In this document: positions 32,365 through 40,718 of the stretch, in pieces
Layout: the number at the start of each line of letters is the position of its first letter
How positions within the stretch are numbered: the first letter of the stretch is position 1
Assembly: GCA_947629675.1 (NCBI GenBank)
Contig: CANREM010000008.1
Span: 1-64,000, forward strand
Source of the DNA: an uncultured Clostridia bacterium
GTDB lineage: Bacteria > Bacillota > Clostridia > Christensenellales > Borkfalkiaceae
Direction of reading: 5' to 3'
Length of the DNA stretch: 64,000 nt
Notes under the pieces: model-generated
What the model was told of the DNA's origin: nothing
Seen by the model: only the letters and a program-made list of their open reading frames with translations
The model's database searches: none
Translations under genes and position numbers: made by a program

Positions 32365-33207
32365 ATGTATCTTATTTTGAAAAAGGAGCGTTTGACCGAG
32401 ACGCTCATCCGCATGGAGATCGAAGCCCCCCTTGCCGCACGCCGTGCGCTGGCAGGGCAATTTGTCATTCTCCGCGCAAACGAAAAAGGGGAGCGCGTCC
32501 CGCTCACGATCGCAGATTCGGATAAAAACAGTGGGACAGTCACCGTCATCTTTCAGGTCGTCGGCGGTGCAACGATCGCACTCTCTTCTCTCGAAGAGGG
32601 AGAGGGGGTCGCCGACCTTGTCGGCCCGCTCGGCCTTCCGACAGAGGTGGAGGGGTTGAAAAAAGTCGCCGTCATCGGCGGGGGCGTCGGGTGCGCCATT
32701 GCCTATCCCGTTGCAAAGAGACTCTTTGGCCTCGGGGCGGAGGTCACTTCTGTCATCGGATTCCGCACAAAGGGCATGGCCATTTTGGAGAGGGAGTTTG
32801 AAGAAGTTTCAAGCCGTCTCTTTTTCACGACAGACGATGGGAGCATGGGGGAAAGGGGCAACGTCTGCCTTCCCTTGAAGCGGATGCTTGAGGCGGGGGA
32901 GAACTTCGATACTGTGTTCACGGTGGGACCTCTTCCCATGATGAAGTACGTTGCGGAGGCAACGAGGCCCTATCATATCAAGACGGTCGCGAGCATGAAC
33001 CCCATCATGATCGATGGGACAGGCATGTGCGGCTGCTGCCGCCTCACGGTGGGCGGCAAGACAAAATTCGCCTGCGTCGACGGCCCGGATTTTGATGCAC
33101 ACCTCATCGATTTCGACGAAGCGATGGGAAGGCTTCGTACTTATTCCGACTTTGAAAGGGCCGCGCGGGAAAGAAGTTGCAACCTCTATCATATGGAGGT
33201 GAAATGA
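32365..33207 (+). CDS. nfnA: Ferredoxin-NADP+ reductase subunit alpha (NfnA / SudB type)
   Basis: Small subunit of the electron-bifurcating NADH-dependent reduced ferredoxin:NADP+ oxidoreductase. 280 residues. Seen: FAD domain (1-100, AGQFVILRANEKGERVPLTI near 32-51), NAD-binding domain with VAVIGGGVGCAIAYPVAKRL near 102-121, and a C-terminal [2Fe-2S] motif DGTGMCGCCRLTVGGKTKFAC near 219-239. ATG 32365 follows AAAGGGA by six bases. nfnB starts 2 bases downstream. The pair is characteristic of anaerobes. Confidence 0.92.
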   Translation: MYLILKKERLTETLIRMEIEAPLAARRALAGQFVILRANEKGERVPLTIADSDKNSGTVTVIFQVVGGATIALSSLEEGEGVADLVGPLGLPTEVEGLKKVAVIGGGVGCAIAYPVAKRLFGLGAEVTSVIGFRTKGMAILEREFEEVSSRLFFTTDDGSMGERGNVCLPLKRMLEAGENFDTVFTVGPLPMMKYVAEATRPYHIKTVASMNPIMIDGTGMCGCCRLTVGGKTKFACVDGPDFDAHLIDFDEAMGRLRTYSDFERAARERSCNLYHMEVK

Positions 33208-33208
33208 G

Positions 33209-34600
33209 ATGCAAGGTCGCATTTCGACGGAAAAAAGGCATACCATGCCCGAGGTAGAGCCTTCAAAAAGAATTTTGAACTTCTCCGAGGTGATGCTCGG
33301 CTACGATGAAGAAACGGCAAGAAGCGAGGCGAGAAGATGCCTTTCCTGCAAGTCGCGCCCCTGCGCGAAGGGCTGCCCCGTCTCCGTCCGTATCCCCGAG
33401 TTTTTGTCCCTTGTGGCAGAGGGAAAATTCGAGGAGGCATACGCTGTCGTTCGCTCCGCAAACGCTCTCCCCGCGGTGACGGGAAGAGTATGCCCGCAGG
33501 AGACGCAGTGCGAGGGAAACTGCGTCCGCGGCATCAAGGGCGAGCCTGTCGCGATCGGTGCTTTGGAGAGATTTGTCGCAGACTATCATGCAAAATTCGG
33601 GCGCGACAGCTCCGCGCCGCAATCAAACGGACACAAGGTCGCCGTCGTCGGCTCCGGCCCTTCGGGACTTGCATGCGCGGACGCCCTCATTGACCTTGGC
33701 TATGAGGTGACCGTCTTTGAAGCTCTGCACCTTGCGGGCGGTGTCCTCGTCTATGGGATCCCCGAGTTCCGCCTTCCGAAGGAGATCGTCCGCCGCGAGG
33801 TGGAAAGGCTCACATCCCGCGGAATGAAGATTGTGAAAAACGCCGTCGCGGGCAAGTCTTATGCGGTGGAAGAGCTTTTTTCCGAATTCGGCTTCGAGGC
33901 AGTCTTTCTCGGCACGGGCGCAGGGCTTCCCCGCTTTTTGGGACTTCCCCATGAAAATGCGCGCGGGGTCTTTTCCGCCAACGAATATCTCACGCGCATC
34001 AACCTCATGAAGGCGTATGAGGAGGGTGCGGAGACTCCGCTTTATCCCGCAAAGCACGTTGTCGTCGTCGGCGGAGGGAATGTCGCCATGGACGCCGCAC
34101 GGTGTGCAAGGCGCATGGGTGCGGAGGTGACCGTTGTCTACCGTCGCTCGAGGGCGGAACTTCCCGCCCGCCGCGAGGAGATACATCACGCCGAAGAGGA
34201 GGGGGTCGCATTCCGTTTTCTCTCCGATCCCGTGGATATCCTCGTCGATGGGGACAACTGTGTCACGGCGATAAAGTGTATCGAAATGCAGCTCGGAGAG
34301 CCGGATGCAAGCGGCAGACGCCGTCCGATCCCCAAGGCGGGGAGCGAATTTCTTCTCTCAACAGACTGCGTCATCATGGCCCTCGGCACTTCGCCCAACC
34401 CCCTTGTGGGACGCTCTGCTGCGGGGCTTGAAGTCGGGCCGCACGGGGAGATCAAGGCGGATGAAGATGGCCGCACCTCCCTTCCGGGCGTCTTTGCGGG
34501 AGGGGACGCGGTGACAGGCTCCGCCACCGTCATCCTCGCCATGGGCGCGGGGAAACGGGCGGCGAAGGCCATAGATGAATACATCAAAGCGAAGGAGTAA
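33209..34600 (+). CDS. nfnB: NfnB / glutamate synthase small-chain-like oxidoreductase
   Basis: Large subunit of Nfn, 463 residues, with two [4Fe-4S] clusters and an FAD and NADP(H) site. Seen: N-terminal cysteine clusters CLSCKSRPCAKGCP (near 45-58) and CPQETQCEGNC (near 95-105), first dinucleotide fold VAVVGSGPSGLACADALIDL near 145, VYGIPEFRLPKEIV near 180, second fold VVVVGGGNVAMDAARCARRM near 288, and the C-terminal GVFAGGDAVTGSATVI. It could alternatively be a stand-alone GltD, but pairing with nfnA makes Nfn the better call. The ATG has GGAGGTGA upstream. Confidence 0.92.
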   Translation: MQGRISTEKRHTMPEVEPSKRILNFSEVMLGYDEETARSEARRCLSCKSRPCAKGCPVSVRIPEFLSLVAEGKFEEAYAVVRSANALPAVTGRVCPQETQCEGNCVRGIKGEPVAIGALERFVADYHAKFGRDSSAPQSNGHKVAVVGSGPSGLACADALIDLGYEVTVFEALHLAGGVLVYGIPEFRLPKEIVRREVERLTSRGMKIVKNAVAGKSYAVEELFSEFGFEAVFLGTGAGLPRFLGLPHENARGVFSANEYLTRINLMKAYEEGAETPLYPAKHVVVVGGGNVAMDAARCARRMGAEVTVVYRRSRAELPARREEIHHAEEEGVAFRFLSDPVDILVDGDNCVTAIKCIEMQLGEPDASGRRRPIPKAGSEFLLSTDCVIMALGTSPNPLVGRSAAGLEVGPHGEIKADEDGRTSLPGVFAGGDAVTGSATVILAMGAGKRAAKAIDEYIKAKE

Positions 34601-34663
34601 AAATCCCTTTTCCATGCGTCCGACGCCGACTCGTCGGGCGCATATTTTGCAAAGAAAATTTCA

Positions 34664-34669
34664 TACAAT
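34664..34669 (+). promoter_or_regulatory. -10 element of cwlD
   Basis: TACAAT at 34664-34669; +1 is expected at about 34676, practically on the ATG at 34675. The -35 region (34641-34646, CATATT) is poor. Confidence 0.45.
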
Positions 34670-34674
34670 AGCGT

Positions 34675-35382
34675 ATGAATTTTTTGTATAAGCACCGCAT
34701 CGTTCTCGGGTTTTCCTGCCTCGCGCTTGCGGTCGCCGTCACATTTGCATTCTGCTTTTTCGCGCTCTCCCGTGCGGCGGCAAAGCCGCTCCGCCTCGCC
34801 GTCGTCATCGATGCGGGGCACGGCGGAGTGGACGGCGGCGTCGTGGGGACAGTCACGGGAAAAAAGGAGAGCGACATCAATCTCTCCATTGCCCGCATCT
34901 TGCAGAGAGAGTTCGAGGAAGCGGGCTTTTTCGTGGTGCAGACCCGTCCGACGGAGGCGGGGCTATACGATCTGGCGACGGCGGGCTACAAGCGGCGCGA
35001 CATGCAAAAGCGGGCGGAGATCATTCAAAAAAACAGTCCAACGGTCATGATCTCCGTACATCAGAACTTCTTTTCCGATCCGTCGAGAAGGGGAGCGCAG
35101 GTATTCTTCCGGGAAGATTCAGATCCGTCCAGGACGCTCGCCTGTCTCGTGCAGACTTCCCTCAATTCCATGCCCGAATGCGTCAAAAAGACAGCAGCCC
35201 TCGCGGAGGACTACTTTGTCTTGAACTGTTCGGATACACCCTCTATCATCGTGGAATGCGGATTTTTATCCAACCCGCAGGACGAAGCACTTCTCCTTTC
35301 CGAAGAGTATCAGAAAAAGATCGCCTCTGCGATCGCCGCAGGGACGCTCACTTTTCTTTCCTCGGGGGCGAATGCCCTGTAA
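34675..35382 (+). CDS. cwlD: N-acetylmuramoyl-L-alanine amidase, CwlD-like
   Basis: Zinc amidase that cleaves peptides from muramic acid; CwlD acts in spore cortex muramic-lactam formation. 235 residues. Seen: an N-terminal signal anchor (residues 9-35, LGFSCLALAVAVTFAFCFFA), then VVIDAGHGGVDGG (zinc His near 48), KKESDINLS (zinc Glu near 64), MISVHQNFF (zinc His near 125) and catalytic Glu in SIIVECGFLSNPQDEALL near 200. No SPOR or cell-wall-binding domain. It has no ribosome site; the -10 box lies 5 bases before the ATG. Confidence 0.9.
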   Translation: MNFLYKHRIVLGFSCLALAVAVTFAFCFFALSRAAAKPLRLAVVIDAGHGGVDGGVVGTVTGKKESDINLSIARILQREFEEAGFFVVQTRPTEAGLYDLATAGYKRRDMQKRAEIIQKNSPTVMISVHQNFFSDPSRRGAQVFFREDSDPSRTLACLVQTSLNSMPECVKKTAALAEDYFVLNCSDTPSIIVECGFLSNPQDEALLLSEEYQKKIASAIAAGTLTFLSSGANAL

Positions 35383-35386
35383 GTTG

Positions 35387-35416
35387 TTGACAGACGCGTG
35401 TTTTTCGTGATATACT
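35387..35416 (+). promoter_or_regulatory. Promoter of the acyl-ACP thioesterase operon, nearly leaderless
   Basis: TTGACA (35387-35392), 18-base spacer, TATACT (35411-35416). Expected +1 is about 35423, three bases before ATG 35426; no ribosome site fits between. Confidence 0.82.
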
Positions 35417-35425
35417 CATGAAGAT

Positions 35426-36166
35426 ATGGATGTGTATGCGAATGTAAAAAATTACGCGCTCCGCTATTCGGATTGCGATTTCAAGGACGAGATCAAGCTC
35501 TCAGCACTTCTCTCCCTCACGCAGGAATCCGCCTGTGCGAGCGCGGACGAGCTGGGATTCGGCTACGATGACTTAAGGCCGCTGGGCTTTGGCTTTATCG
35601 TTGTGCATACCTATTGCGCTTTCCGTCGTCCCATCGTTCTCGGGGACGCGCTCACCGTGGAGACATGGCCGCTTCCGCCCCGCCATGTATTTTTCGAGAG
35701 GGATTACTGTGTGCGCGATGCAAAGGGGGAGGAAGTCGCCGCCCTTGCGTCCCGCTGGTGCCTTGTCGATCTCAAGAGTTTTTCCCTTCTCACGCCCGAG
35801 AAATTGGGCGCGGCGCATACAAATTGTCCTTACCGCGACGAAAAAGCGGTGGAACCGCCCGCATGGAAGATCGCGAAAACGGAGGGGACCGAGGTCCGCC
35901 GCTTCCGCGCATACTCCTCCGACTGCGACCACTATCTGCATGTCAACAACGCCCGCTATGCCGATCTTTTTCTCGACTGCTTTTCGATGGACGAACTTGC
36001 AGGCCGAAAGATCACTGCCTTTCAGATCTCCTATCTGAAGCAGGTCAAGGAGGGGGACGAGCTGCTCTTCACCCGCAAAGATGAAGATAGCACCTCGACG
36101 ATAGAGGCATTTGCAGATGGGGAACGCTGTTCCCAATTCAAGATATACTTCGAAGAAAAACGATGA
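35426..36166 (+). CDS. Acyl-ACP thioesterase
   Basis: Releases fatty acids from acyl carrier protein; double hot-dog fold, 246 residues. Seen: N-terminal hot-dog with YALRYSDCDFKDEIKLSALL (10-29) and GFIVVHTYCAFRRP (about 56-69), second hot-dog with SSDCDHYLHVNNARYADLFL near 170-189, the catalytic Asp/Asn/His region. The next gene overlaps by 4 bases (ATGA). Free fatty acids produced here could be scavenged through the DegV protein nearby, but that is only an idea. A consensus promoter lies immediately before the ATG. Confidence 0.9.
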   Translation: MDVYANVKNYALRYSDCDFKDEIKLSALLSLTQESACASADELGFGYDDLRPLGFGFIVVHTYCAFRRPIVLGDALTVETWPLPPRHVFFERDYCVRDAKGEEVAALASRWCLVDLKSFSLLTPEKLGAAHTNCPYRDEKAVEPPAWKIAKTEGTEVRRFRAYSSDCDHYLHVNNARYADLFLDCFSMDELAGRKITAFQISYLKQVKEGDELLFTRKDEDSTSTIEAFADGERCSQFKIYFEEKR

Positions 36167-37281
36167 TCTACCTCGACAATGCCGCCACGACGCGGCCGAA
36201 CGAAGAGGCACTTACACGCGCACAGCGTTACGCCTCGGAAAATTTTTTCAACCCCTCCGCGAGCTACGGCGGAGGTTTTGCCGTGTCCGCCGAGATGGGA
36301 AGGGCACGGGAGACTATCCTTTCCCGTATCGCCGATCCCGCGAAGTTCGAACTCATCTTTACTTCGGGGGGAACGGAGAGTGACAATCAGGCGATCTTTT
36401 CGGCTGCAAGGCGGGGGAACGCGGTGACGACTTTGGGAGAGCATGCGGCGGTGGAGCGCGCCTTCAACGAACTCAAAAACCGCGGCGTGGAGCCTCGCTT
36501 TGCCCCTGTTGACCGCCATGGGGCGGTGGACGCAGATGCCCTTTTGTCCCTTGTCGATGAGAAAACTTCGCTCGTCTCCGTCATCCATGTGAACAACGAG
36601 ACGGGCGCGATCAACGAAATTGCCGCCATTGCAAAGCGGGTGAAGGTGAAAAATCCCCGCTGCGTATTCATGAGCGACGGCGTACAGAGCTTCGGGAAGA
36701 TCCCCGTCCGCCTCACGCAGGACATCGACCTCTTTTCTTTGAGTGCCCATAAAATAGGCGCGCTCAAGGGAACGGGCGGGCTTGTAAAAAGAAAGGGACT
36801 CTCCCTTATCCCCCTCATTCACGGGGGCGGACAGGAGGGAAATCTCAGGAGCGGGACGGAGAACGTTTTAGGCATCCTCGATTTTTGCTACGCCGCCGAG
36901 AGGAAGTTCGCCACCCTTTCGGAGGATGCACAGCGACTCAAAGGCTATCGCGAGGCACTTTGGGAGAGGCTCGACCACAGTCTGTATGCGCGCATCTCTC
37001 CCCCGGACGGCTCACCCTACATCCTCACGGTGAGTGCGGAGGGAACGCGCGGCGAAGTGCTTTCCCGCATGCTCTGGGAGGAGGGCGTCGTCGTCGGCAC
37101 GGGGAGTGCATGTTCTTCAAAGCACCGCTTCAGCCGTGTTATCACGGCGTGCGGATATGGGGAAGCCATTCTCGACGGCGTACTCCGTGTGAGCTTTTCG
37201 CCCGAGACGACTATGCAGGAGATCGAAGAAGCCGCACTCCATATGAACGCGGCAGTCAAGCATTTTAAGGAAAAACTATAA
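36163..37281 (+). CDS. Cysteine desulfurase (NifS/IscS family)
   Basis: PLP enzyme that moves sulfur from cysteine to an active-site Cys persulfide. 372 residues. Seen: MIYLDNAATTRPNEEAL at 1-17, FTSGGTESDNQAIF near 66-79, VNNETGAINEI near 145, PLP lysine in SLSAHKIGALKGTGG near 190-204, and persulfide Cys in GTGSACSSKHRFS near 312-324. Immediately followed (1-base overlap) by thiI, so its main acceptor is probably ThiI for 4-thiouridine in tRNA, as with Bacillus NifZ-ThiI. Confidence 0.94.
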   Translation: MIYLDNAATTRPNEEALTRAQRYASENFFNPSASYGGGFAVSAEMGRARETILSRIADPAKFELIFTSGGTESDNQAIFSAARRGNAVTTLGEHAAVERAFNELKNRGVEPRFAPVDRHGAVDADALLSLVDEKTSLVSVIHVNNETGAINEIAAIAKRVKVKNPRCVFMSDGVQSFGKIPVRLTQDIDLFSLSAHKIGALKGTGGLVKRKGLSLIPLIHGGGQEGNLRSGTENVLGILDFCYAAERKFATLSEDAQRLKGYREALWERLDHSLYARISPPDGSPYILTVSAEGTRGEVLSRMLWEEGVVVGTGSACSSKHRFSRVITACGYGEAILDGVLRVSFSPETTMQEIEEAALHMNAAVKHFKEKL

Positions 37282-38432
37282 TGGAAAAGGTCGTCATTAT
37301 CCGCTATGCGGAGATCCACTTGAAGGGAAAGAACAGGGGCTTTTTCGAACATGTCTTTGCGGACAATCTCGAAAAGAGCTTGCGCGGCATCCGCCACGAA
37401 CTGCACCGCACGAGCGGAAGATGGCTCGTGGAGAAGTTCGAAGAAGGCCGTGCCGAGGAGATCGCAGAACGCGTCTCCAACGTCTTCGGCGTGCATTCCT
37501 ATTCCATCGGGTATCTCATCGGAAGCTCGATGGAGGAGATCTTCGAGGGGGCAAAGCTCGTCGCTCCCATGAGCGGAACATTTAAGGTGGAGACGCACCG
37601 CGCCTATAAAAAATATCCGCTCAGCTCCATGGAGATCAGTGCGGAGATCGGCGGACGGCTTCTGGAAACTTTCCCCGCCCTCAAGGTAGACGTCCATACT
37701 CCGCAAAACACCGTCTATATCGACGTTCGTGAAAACGGCACCGCGCTCGTCTTTTGCGGATCCGAAGAGGGGGTTGGCGGCATGCCCGTCGGCACTTCCG
37801 GAAAGGGCCTTCTTCTCATCTCGGGCGGCATTGATTCTCCCGTTGCGGGCTACATGATGGCCAAGCGCGGCATGACGGTGGAACTTCTGCACTTCCACAG
37901 CTATCCCTACACCAATGAGGGCGCGAAGGAGAAGGTGGTCGCACTCGCTAAAATCCTCTCGAAATACACCCTCGTGACGAGGCTTACGACGGTGAAGGTG
38001 ACAAAATTGCAGGAGGAGATCCATGCAAAATGCGCCCCCGAGCTGAACGTGACCCTGCTTCGAAGATTTATGTTCCGCATCGCAGAAAGATTTGCGAGAT
38101 CTCACGGCTATCAGTGCCTTGTGACGGGCGAGAGCCTCGGACAGGTCGCGAGCCAGACCATCGAGGGGATGACCTCCTCGAACGCCGTCGTCACCCTTCC
38201 CGTCCTCCGTCCGCTCGTCGGCTTCGACAAGGATGAGATCATTGCCCGTTCGAGAAAGATCGGCACATACGAGACATCCATCCTTCCCTTTGAGGATTGC
38301 TGCACCGTCTTTCTTCCCGAGCATCCCGCGATCCGCCCCGCGCTCTCTTTCATCGAAGAGGAGGAGAAAAAGCTGGACGTAGACGCCCTCGTCGAGGAAG
38401 CACTTTCAACGGTGGAGAAAATCACCTTCTGA
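37281..38432 (+). CDS. thiI: tRNA 4-thiouridine synthase ThiI
   Basis: Adenylates U8 of tRNA and transfers sulfur. 383 residues, the short form without the rhodanese domain seen in E. coli. Seen: NFLD/THUMP region (1-165, with MEKVVIIRYAEIHLKGKNRG), PP-loop LLLISGGIDSPVAGYMMAKR near 175-194, and VTGESLGQVASQTIEGM near 280. Cys345, in EDCCTVFLPEHP near the C-terminus, is a candidate catalytic cysteine. Its last 322 bases are overlapped on the other strand by the reading frame of the penicillin-binding protein. Confidence 0.94.
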   Translation: MEKVVIIRYAEIHLKGKNRGFFEHVFADNLEKSLRGIRHELHRTSGRWLVEKFEEGRAEEIAERVSNVFGVHSYSIGYLIGSSMEEIFEGAKLVAPMSGTFKVETHRAYKKYPLSSMEISAEIGGRLLETFPALKVDVHTPQNTVYIDVRENGTALVFCGSEEGVGGMPVGTSGKGLLLISGGIDSPVAGYMMAKRGMTVELLHFHSYPYTNEGAKEKVVALAKILSKYTLVTRLTTVKVTKLQEEIHAKCAPELNVTLLRRFMFRIAERFARSHGYQCLVTGESLGQVASQTIEGMTSSNAVVTLPVLRPLVGFDKDEIIARSRKIGTYETSILPFEDCCTVFLPEHPAIRPALSFIEEEEKKLDVDALVEEALSTVEKITF

Positions 38433-40615
38433 TTTGTCCACCAATCGTCCGGAAGGGTGGGGGAAGGCTTTTCTATCTGAACGTTCGGAAGGCGGACAGG
38501 CTCGCCCTCGTGCCCCTCATAGACGGGGATGACGATATATTGATATTTTTCTCCCGCTCGCACGGAATTATCGCAGATGTCGCGGCAATATTCGCCGCTG
38601 TAGATCGTGGTGACTTCACCGCGATTTTCTCTTTTTACGATGTATGAATAGTACTCTGCCTGACATAGCTCTATGGTCACACAGCCGTTTTTGACGGATA
38701 TGATGGGGGGTTGTATGGAGGGGCGCGAATACTTCGTGCTTTGCTCCTTGGGACATGCGGTCTTTTTGAACCACTCCTCGAAAGAGGTGATACGGGGTGC
38801 GATCGGGTCGGAGAGGACGAGTTCGTGGCGGGATTTATAGGCCTCTGTGTCGCACAGGAGCTTTTCTACGCCTTCGGGGATTTTCGGATCTTTCGGCGTT
38901 CTCTTTTCGTAGAGGGCTTCAAGCGTCTTTTTTGCAAGGTTCGCGGGGAGACCTCCGCCCGATGCTTCGACGGGGGAATTGTCGCGGTTGCCAAGCCAAA
39001 CCGCTACAACGTCCTCCGAAGTGTAGGCGATGGTGTAGGCGTCGAGATTGCCCGCATTCCCTTCCGCCGTTCCCGTCTTTGCGCCCACGAAATAGGGAAG
39101 TGTGCTGAGCCGCTTTGCTGTCCCTTCCCTGGCGGCTGTGGAGAGCATGTCGCCGATCAAAAAGCTCGTCTCCTCCGAAAAGACTTTTTTCTCCCGCGTT
39201 TCTCTTTTGTAGAGGACCCTTCCGCGGCTATCCTCGACGCGCAAAATGGCCGCAGACGGCGCAAAATTTCCCTCCTTTGCAAAGGTCGCATACCCGTCCG
39301 CAAGCTCTTTGATGGTGAATCCTTCCCGCATGCCGCCCAGGGCGAGGGCGAGCGTTTTGTCCTCGTTTTCCACCTTCATCCCCATCTTTTCGAGATAGCC
39401 CGCGCCCCGCTCCACGCCGATGGAGTTCAAGATCTTCACGGCGGGGATGTTCACACTGTGGGAGAGGGCATAGCGGACGCTCATATATTCTCCCGTCGCC
39501 CCGCCCGCATCGTCGGGCATATAGCCCGAAAAGTCCGTCCTTTCATCCTTTATCGCGGTCGCGGGAGAGATGAAATTTTCCTCGATCGCGGGGCCGTAAA
39601 CAAGGAGGGGCTTGATCGTGGAGGCGGGGAGCCTTCGCACCATGCCGACCGTCGAATGGTACGCCTTGATGGCGTTATTTTCCGTCGAGCGCACAAAGAG
39701 GGAGACATCGCTTTCCGTGTCCGCACGCTCGAGGACGCTCTGCAGAGCTGGGTCATAGGCGGTATAGACGCGAAGGGAAGCGAGATAGGCGGTGCCCGCC
39801 CCCGGGAAGAGGTCGGAAAGTTCGTCATAGACGAGGGAGAGGTAGGAATTCTGCTTTCTCTTTTCGGAGGGGGCCGCGGGCAAAGGTTCCGAAAGGGCAT
39901 CGGTATATTCGCTCTCGTCGATATAGCTCTGTTCCTTCATGAGGGAGAGGACGAGGTTTCGCCTTGCGAGGCACTTCTCTTCATCTTTGAAAGGGGAATA
40001 TCGATTGGGAGAGCGCACGAGAGCGGCCAGCATGGCACTTTCCGCAATGGAAAGCTCCCCCGGCGTCTTGCCGAAATAGAAGGCCGCGGCGTCTCCGATG
40101 CCGAACGCGCTGTGCCCGAAGTAGATGGAGTTGAGATACAGTTCAAGGATCTCCTCCTTCGAGTAGATTTTCTCGAGGGCGCGAGTGAGCTTGAATTCCT
40201 TGAGTTTTCTTGTCAGCGTCTTTTCGCTTGTGAGGTGGGTGTTTTTGATGAGTTGTTGGGAGATTGTGGACGCTCCTTCACGGAAGGAAAAACTCTTGAT
40301 GTTTTTGAGTGCGGCGCGGGCGATCCCATGGAGGTCAAAGCCGTTGTGCGTATAAAACCGCTTATCCTCCACGGCGACAAAGGCGTTCGGAAGATAGGGG
40401 GGAAATTCCGAAAAGGCAACATCCTGAGAAGCAGAGGTTGTCTCGATCTCATCACCGTTTGCATCAAAGACGGAAATTCTGCCCGTCTCGAGCGTGAGTT
40501 TGTTTTTGTCGAGTGTGATGCCCCTCGTCACGCCCAGATAGTAGAAGAGGGCGAAAAGAAAGAGGCAAATAAGCGTCCCGAACAGGATGCCGAGGACGGT
40601 GAGCGTGCGTTTCAT
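38111..40615 (-). CDS. Class A penicillin-binding protein with antisense C-terminal extension
   Basis: Bifunctional peptidoglycan glycosyltransferase/transpeptidase (PBP1 type), 834 residues as open. Seen: membrane anchor (8-28); GT51 domain with FVAVEDKRFYTHNGFD (about 79-94) and EGASTISQQLIKN (about 113-125); transpeptidase with Ser332 of STIK, SxN in SHSVN near 385, and KTG in GAKTGTAEG near 505; then a C-terminal fibronectin-like segment to about residue 715. From KPSPTLPDDWW on, roughly 119 residues are Ser/Thr-rich and mostly antisense to thiI. Family core is certain; the natural stop appears lost. ATG 40615 has GAGGAAG. Confidence 0.88.
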   Translation of the reverse strand: MKRTLTVLGILFGTLICLFLFALFYYLGVTRGITLDKNKLTLETGRISVFDANGDEIETTSASQDVAFSEFPPYLPNAFVAVEDKRFYTHNGFDLHGIARAALKNIKSFSFREGASTISQQLIKNTHLTSEKTLTRKLKEFKLTRALEKIYSKEEILELYLNSIYFGHSAFGIGDAAAFYFGKTPGELSIAESAMLAALVRSPNRYSPFKDEEKCLARRNLVLSLMKEQSYIDESEYTDALSEPLPAAPSEKRKQNSYLSLVYDELSDLFPGAGTAYLASLRVYTAYDPALQSVLERADTESDVSLFVRSTENNAIKAYHSTVGMVRRLPASTIKPLLVYGPAIEENFISPATAIKDERTDFSGYMPDDAGGATGEYMSVRYALSHSVNIPAVKILNSIGVERGAGYLEKMGMKVENEDKTLALALGGMREGFTIKELADGYATFAKEGNFAPSAAILRVEDSRGRVLYKRETREKKVFSEETSFLIGDMLSTAAREGTAKRLSTLPYFVGAKTGTAEGNAGNLDAYTIAYTSEDVVAVWLGNRDNSPVEASGGGLPANLAKKTLEALYEKRTPKDPKIPEGVEKLLCDTEAYKSRHELVLSDPIAPRITSFEEWFKKTACPKEQSTKYSRPSIQPPIISVKNGCVTIELCQAEYYSYIVKRENRGEVTTIYSGEYCRDICDNSVRAGEKYQYIVIPVYEGHEGEPVRLPNVQIEKPSPTLPDDWWTNQKVIFSTVESASSTRASTSSFFSSSSMKESAGRIAGCSGRKTVQQSSKGRMDVSYVPIFLERAMISSLSKPTSGRRTGRVTTAFEEVIPSMVWLATCPRLSPVTRH
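38455..38471. repeat. Relic of the CCTTCCCCC intergenic repeat
   Basis: Matches one arm of the unit at 6797-6825 (GGGTGGGGGAAGGCTTT versus GGATGGGGGAAGGCTTT). It sits exactly where the penicillin-binding protein frame leaves its conserved part. Confidence 0.5.
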
Positions 40616-40671
40616 CTTCCTCAGTATTTGCCTTATGACAAAAAATTTTCATGAAAGCGCGCCCGCTTTTC

Positions 40672-40700
40672 TTGAAAAAATAAATATGCTATGTTATAAT
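40672..40700 (+). promoter_or_regulatory. Promoter of the sirtuin-miaB-mutSL-miaA unit
   Basis: TTGAAA (40672-40677), 17-base spacer, TATAAT (40695-40700). The leader of about 12 bases includes GGTGG before the ATG at 40719. Confidence 0.85.
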
Positions 40701-40718
40701 ATTTACTTGGTGGATAGT

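Noticed and set aside
38711-40654. A 647-codon open frame opposite the penicillin-binding protein
   Set aside because: The PBP carries all catalytic motifs; the opposite frame shows none.
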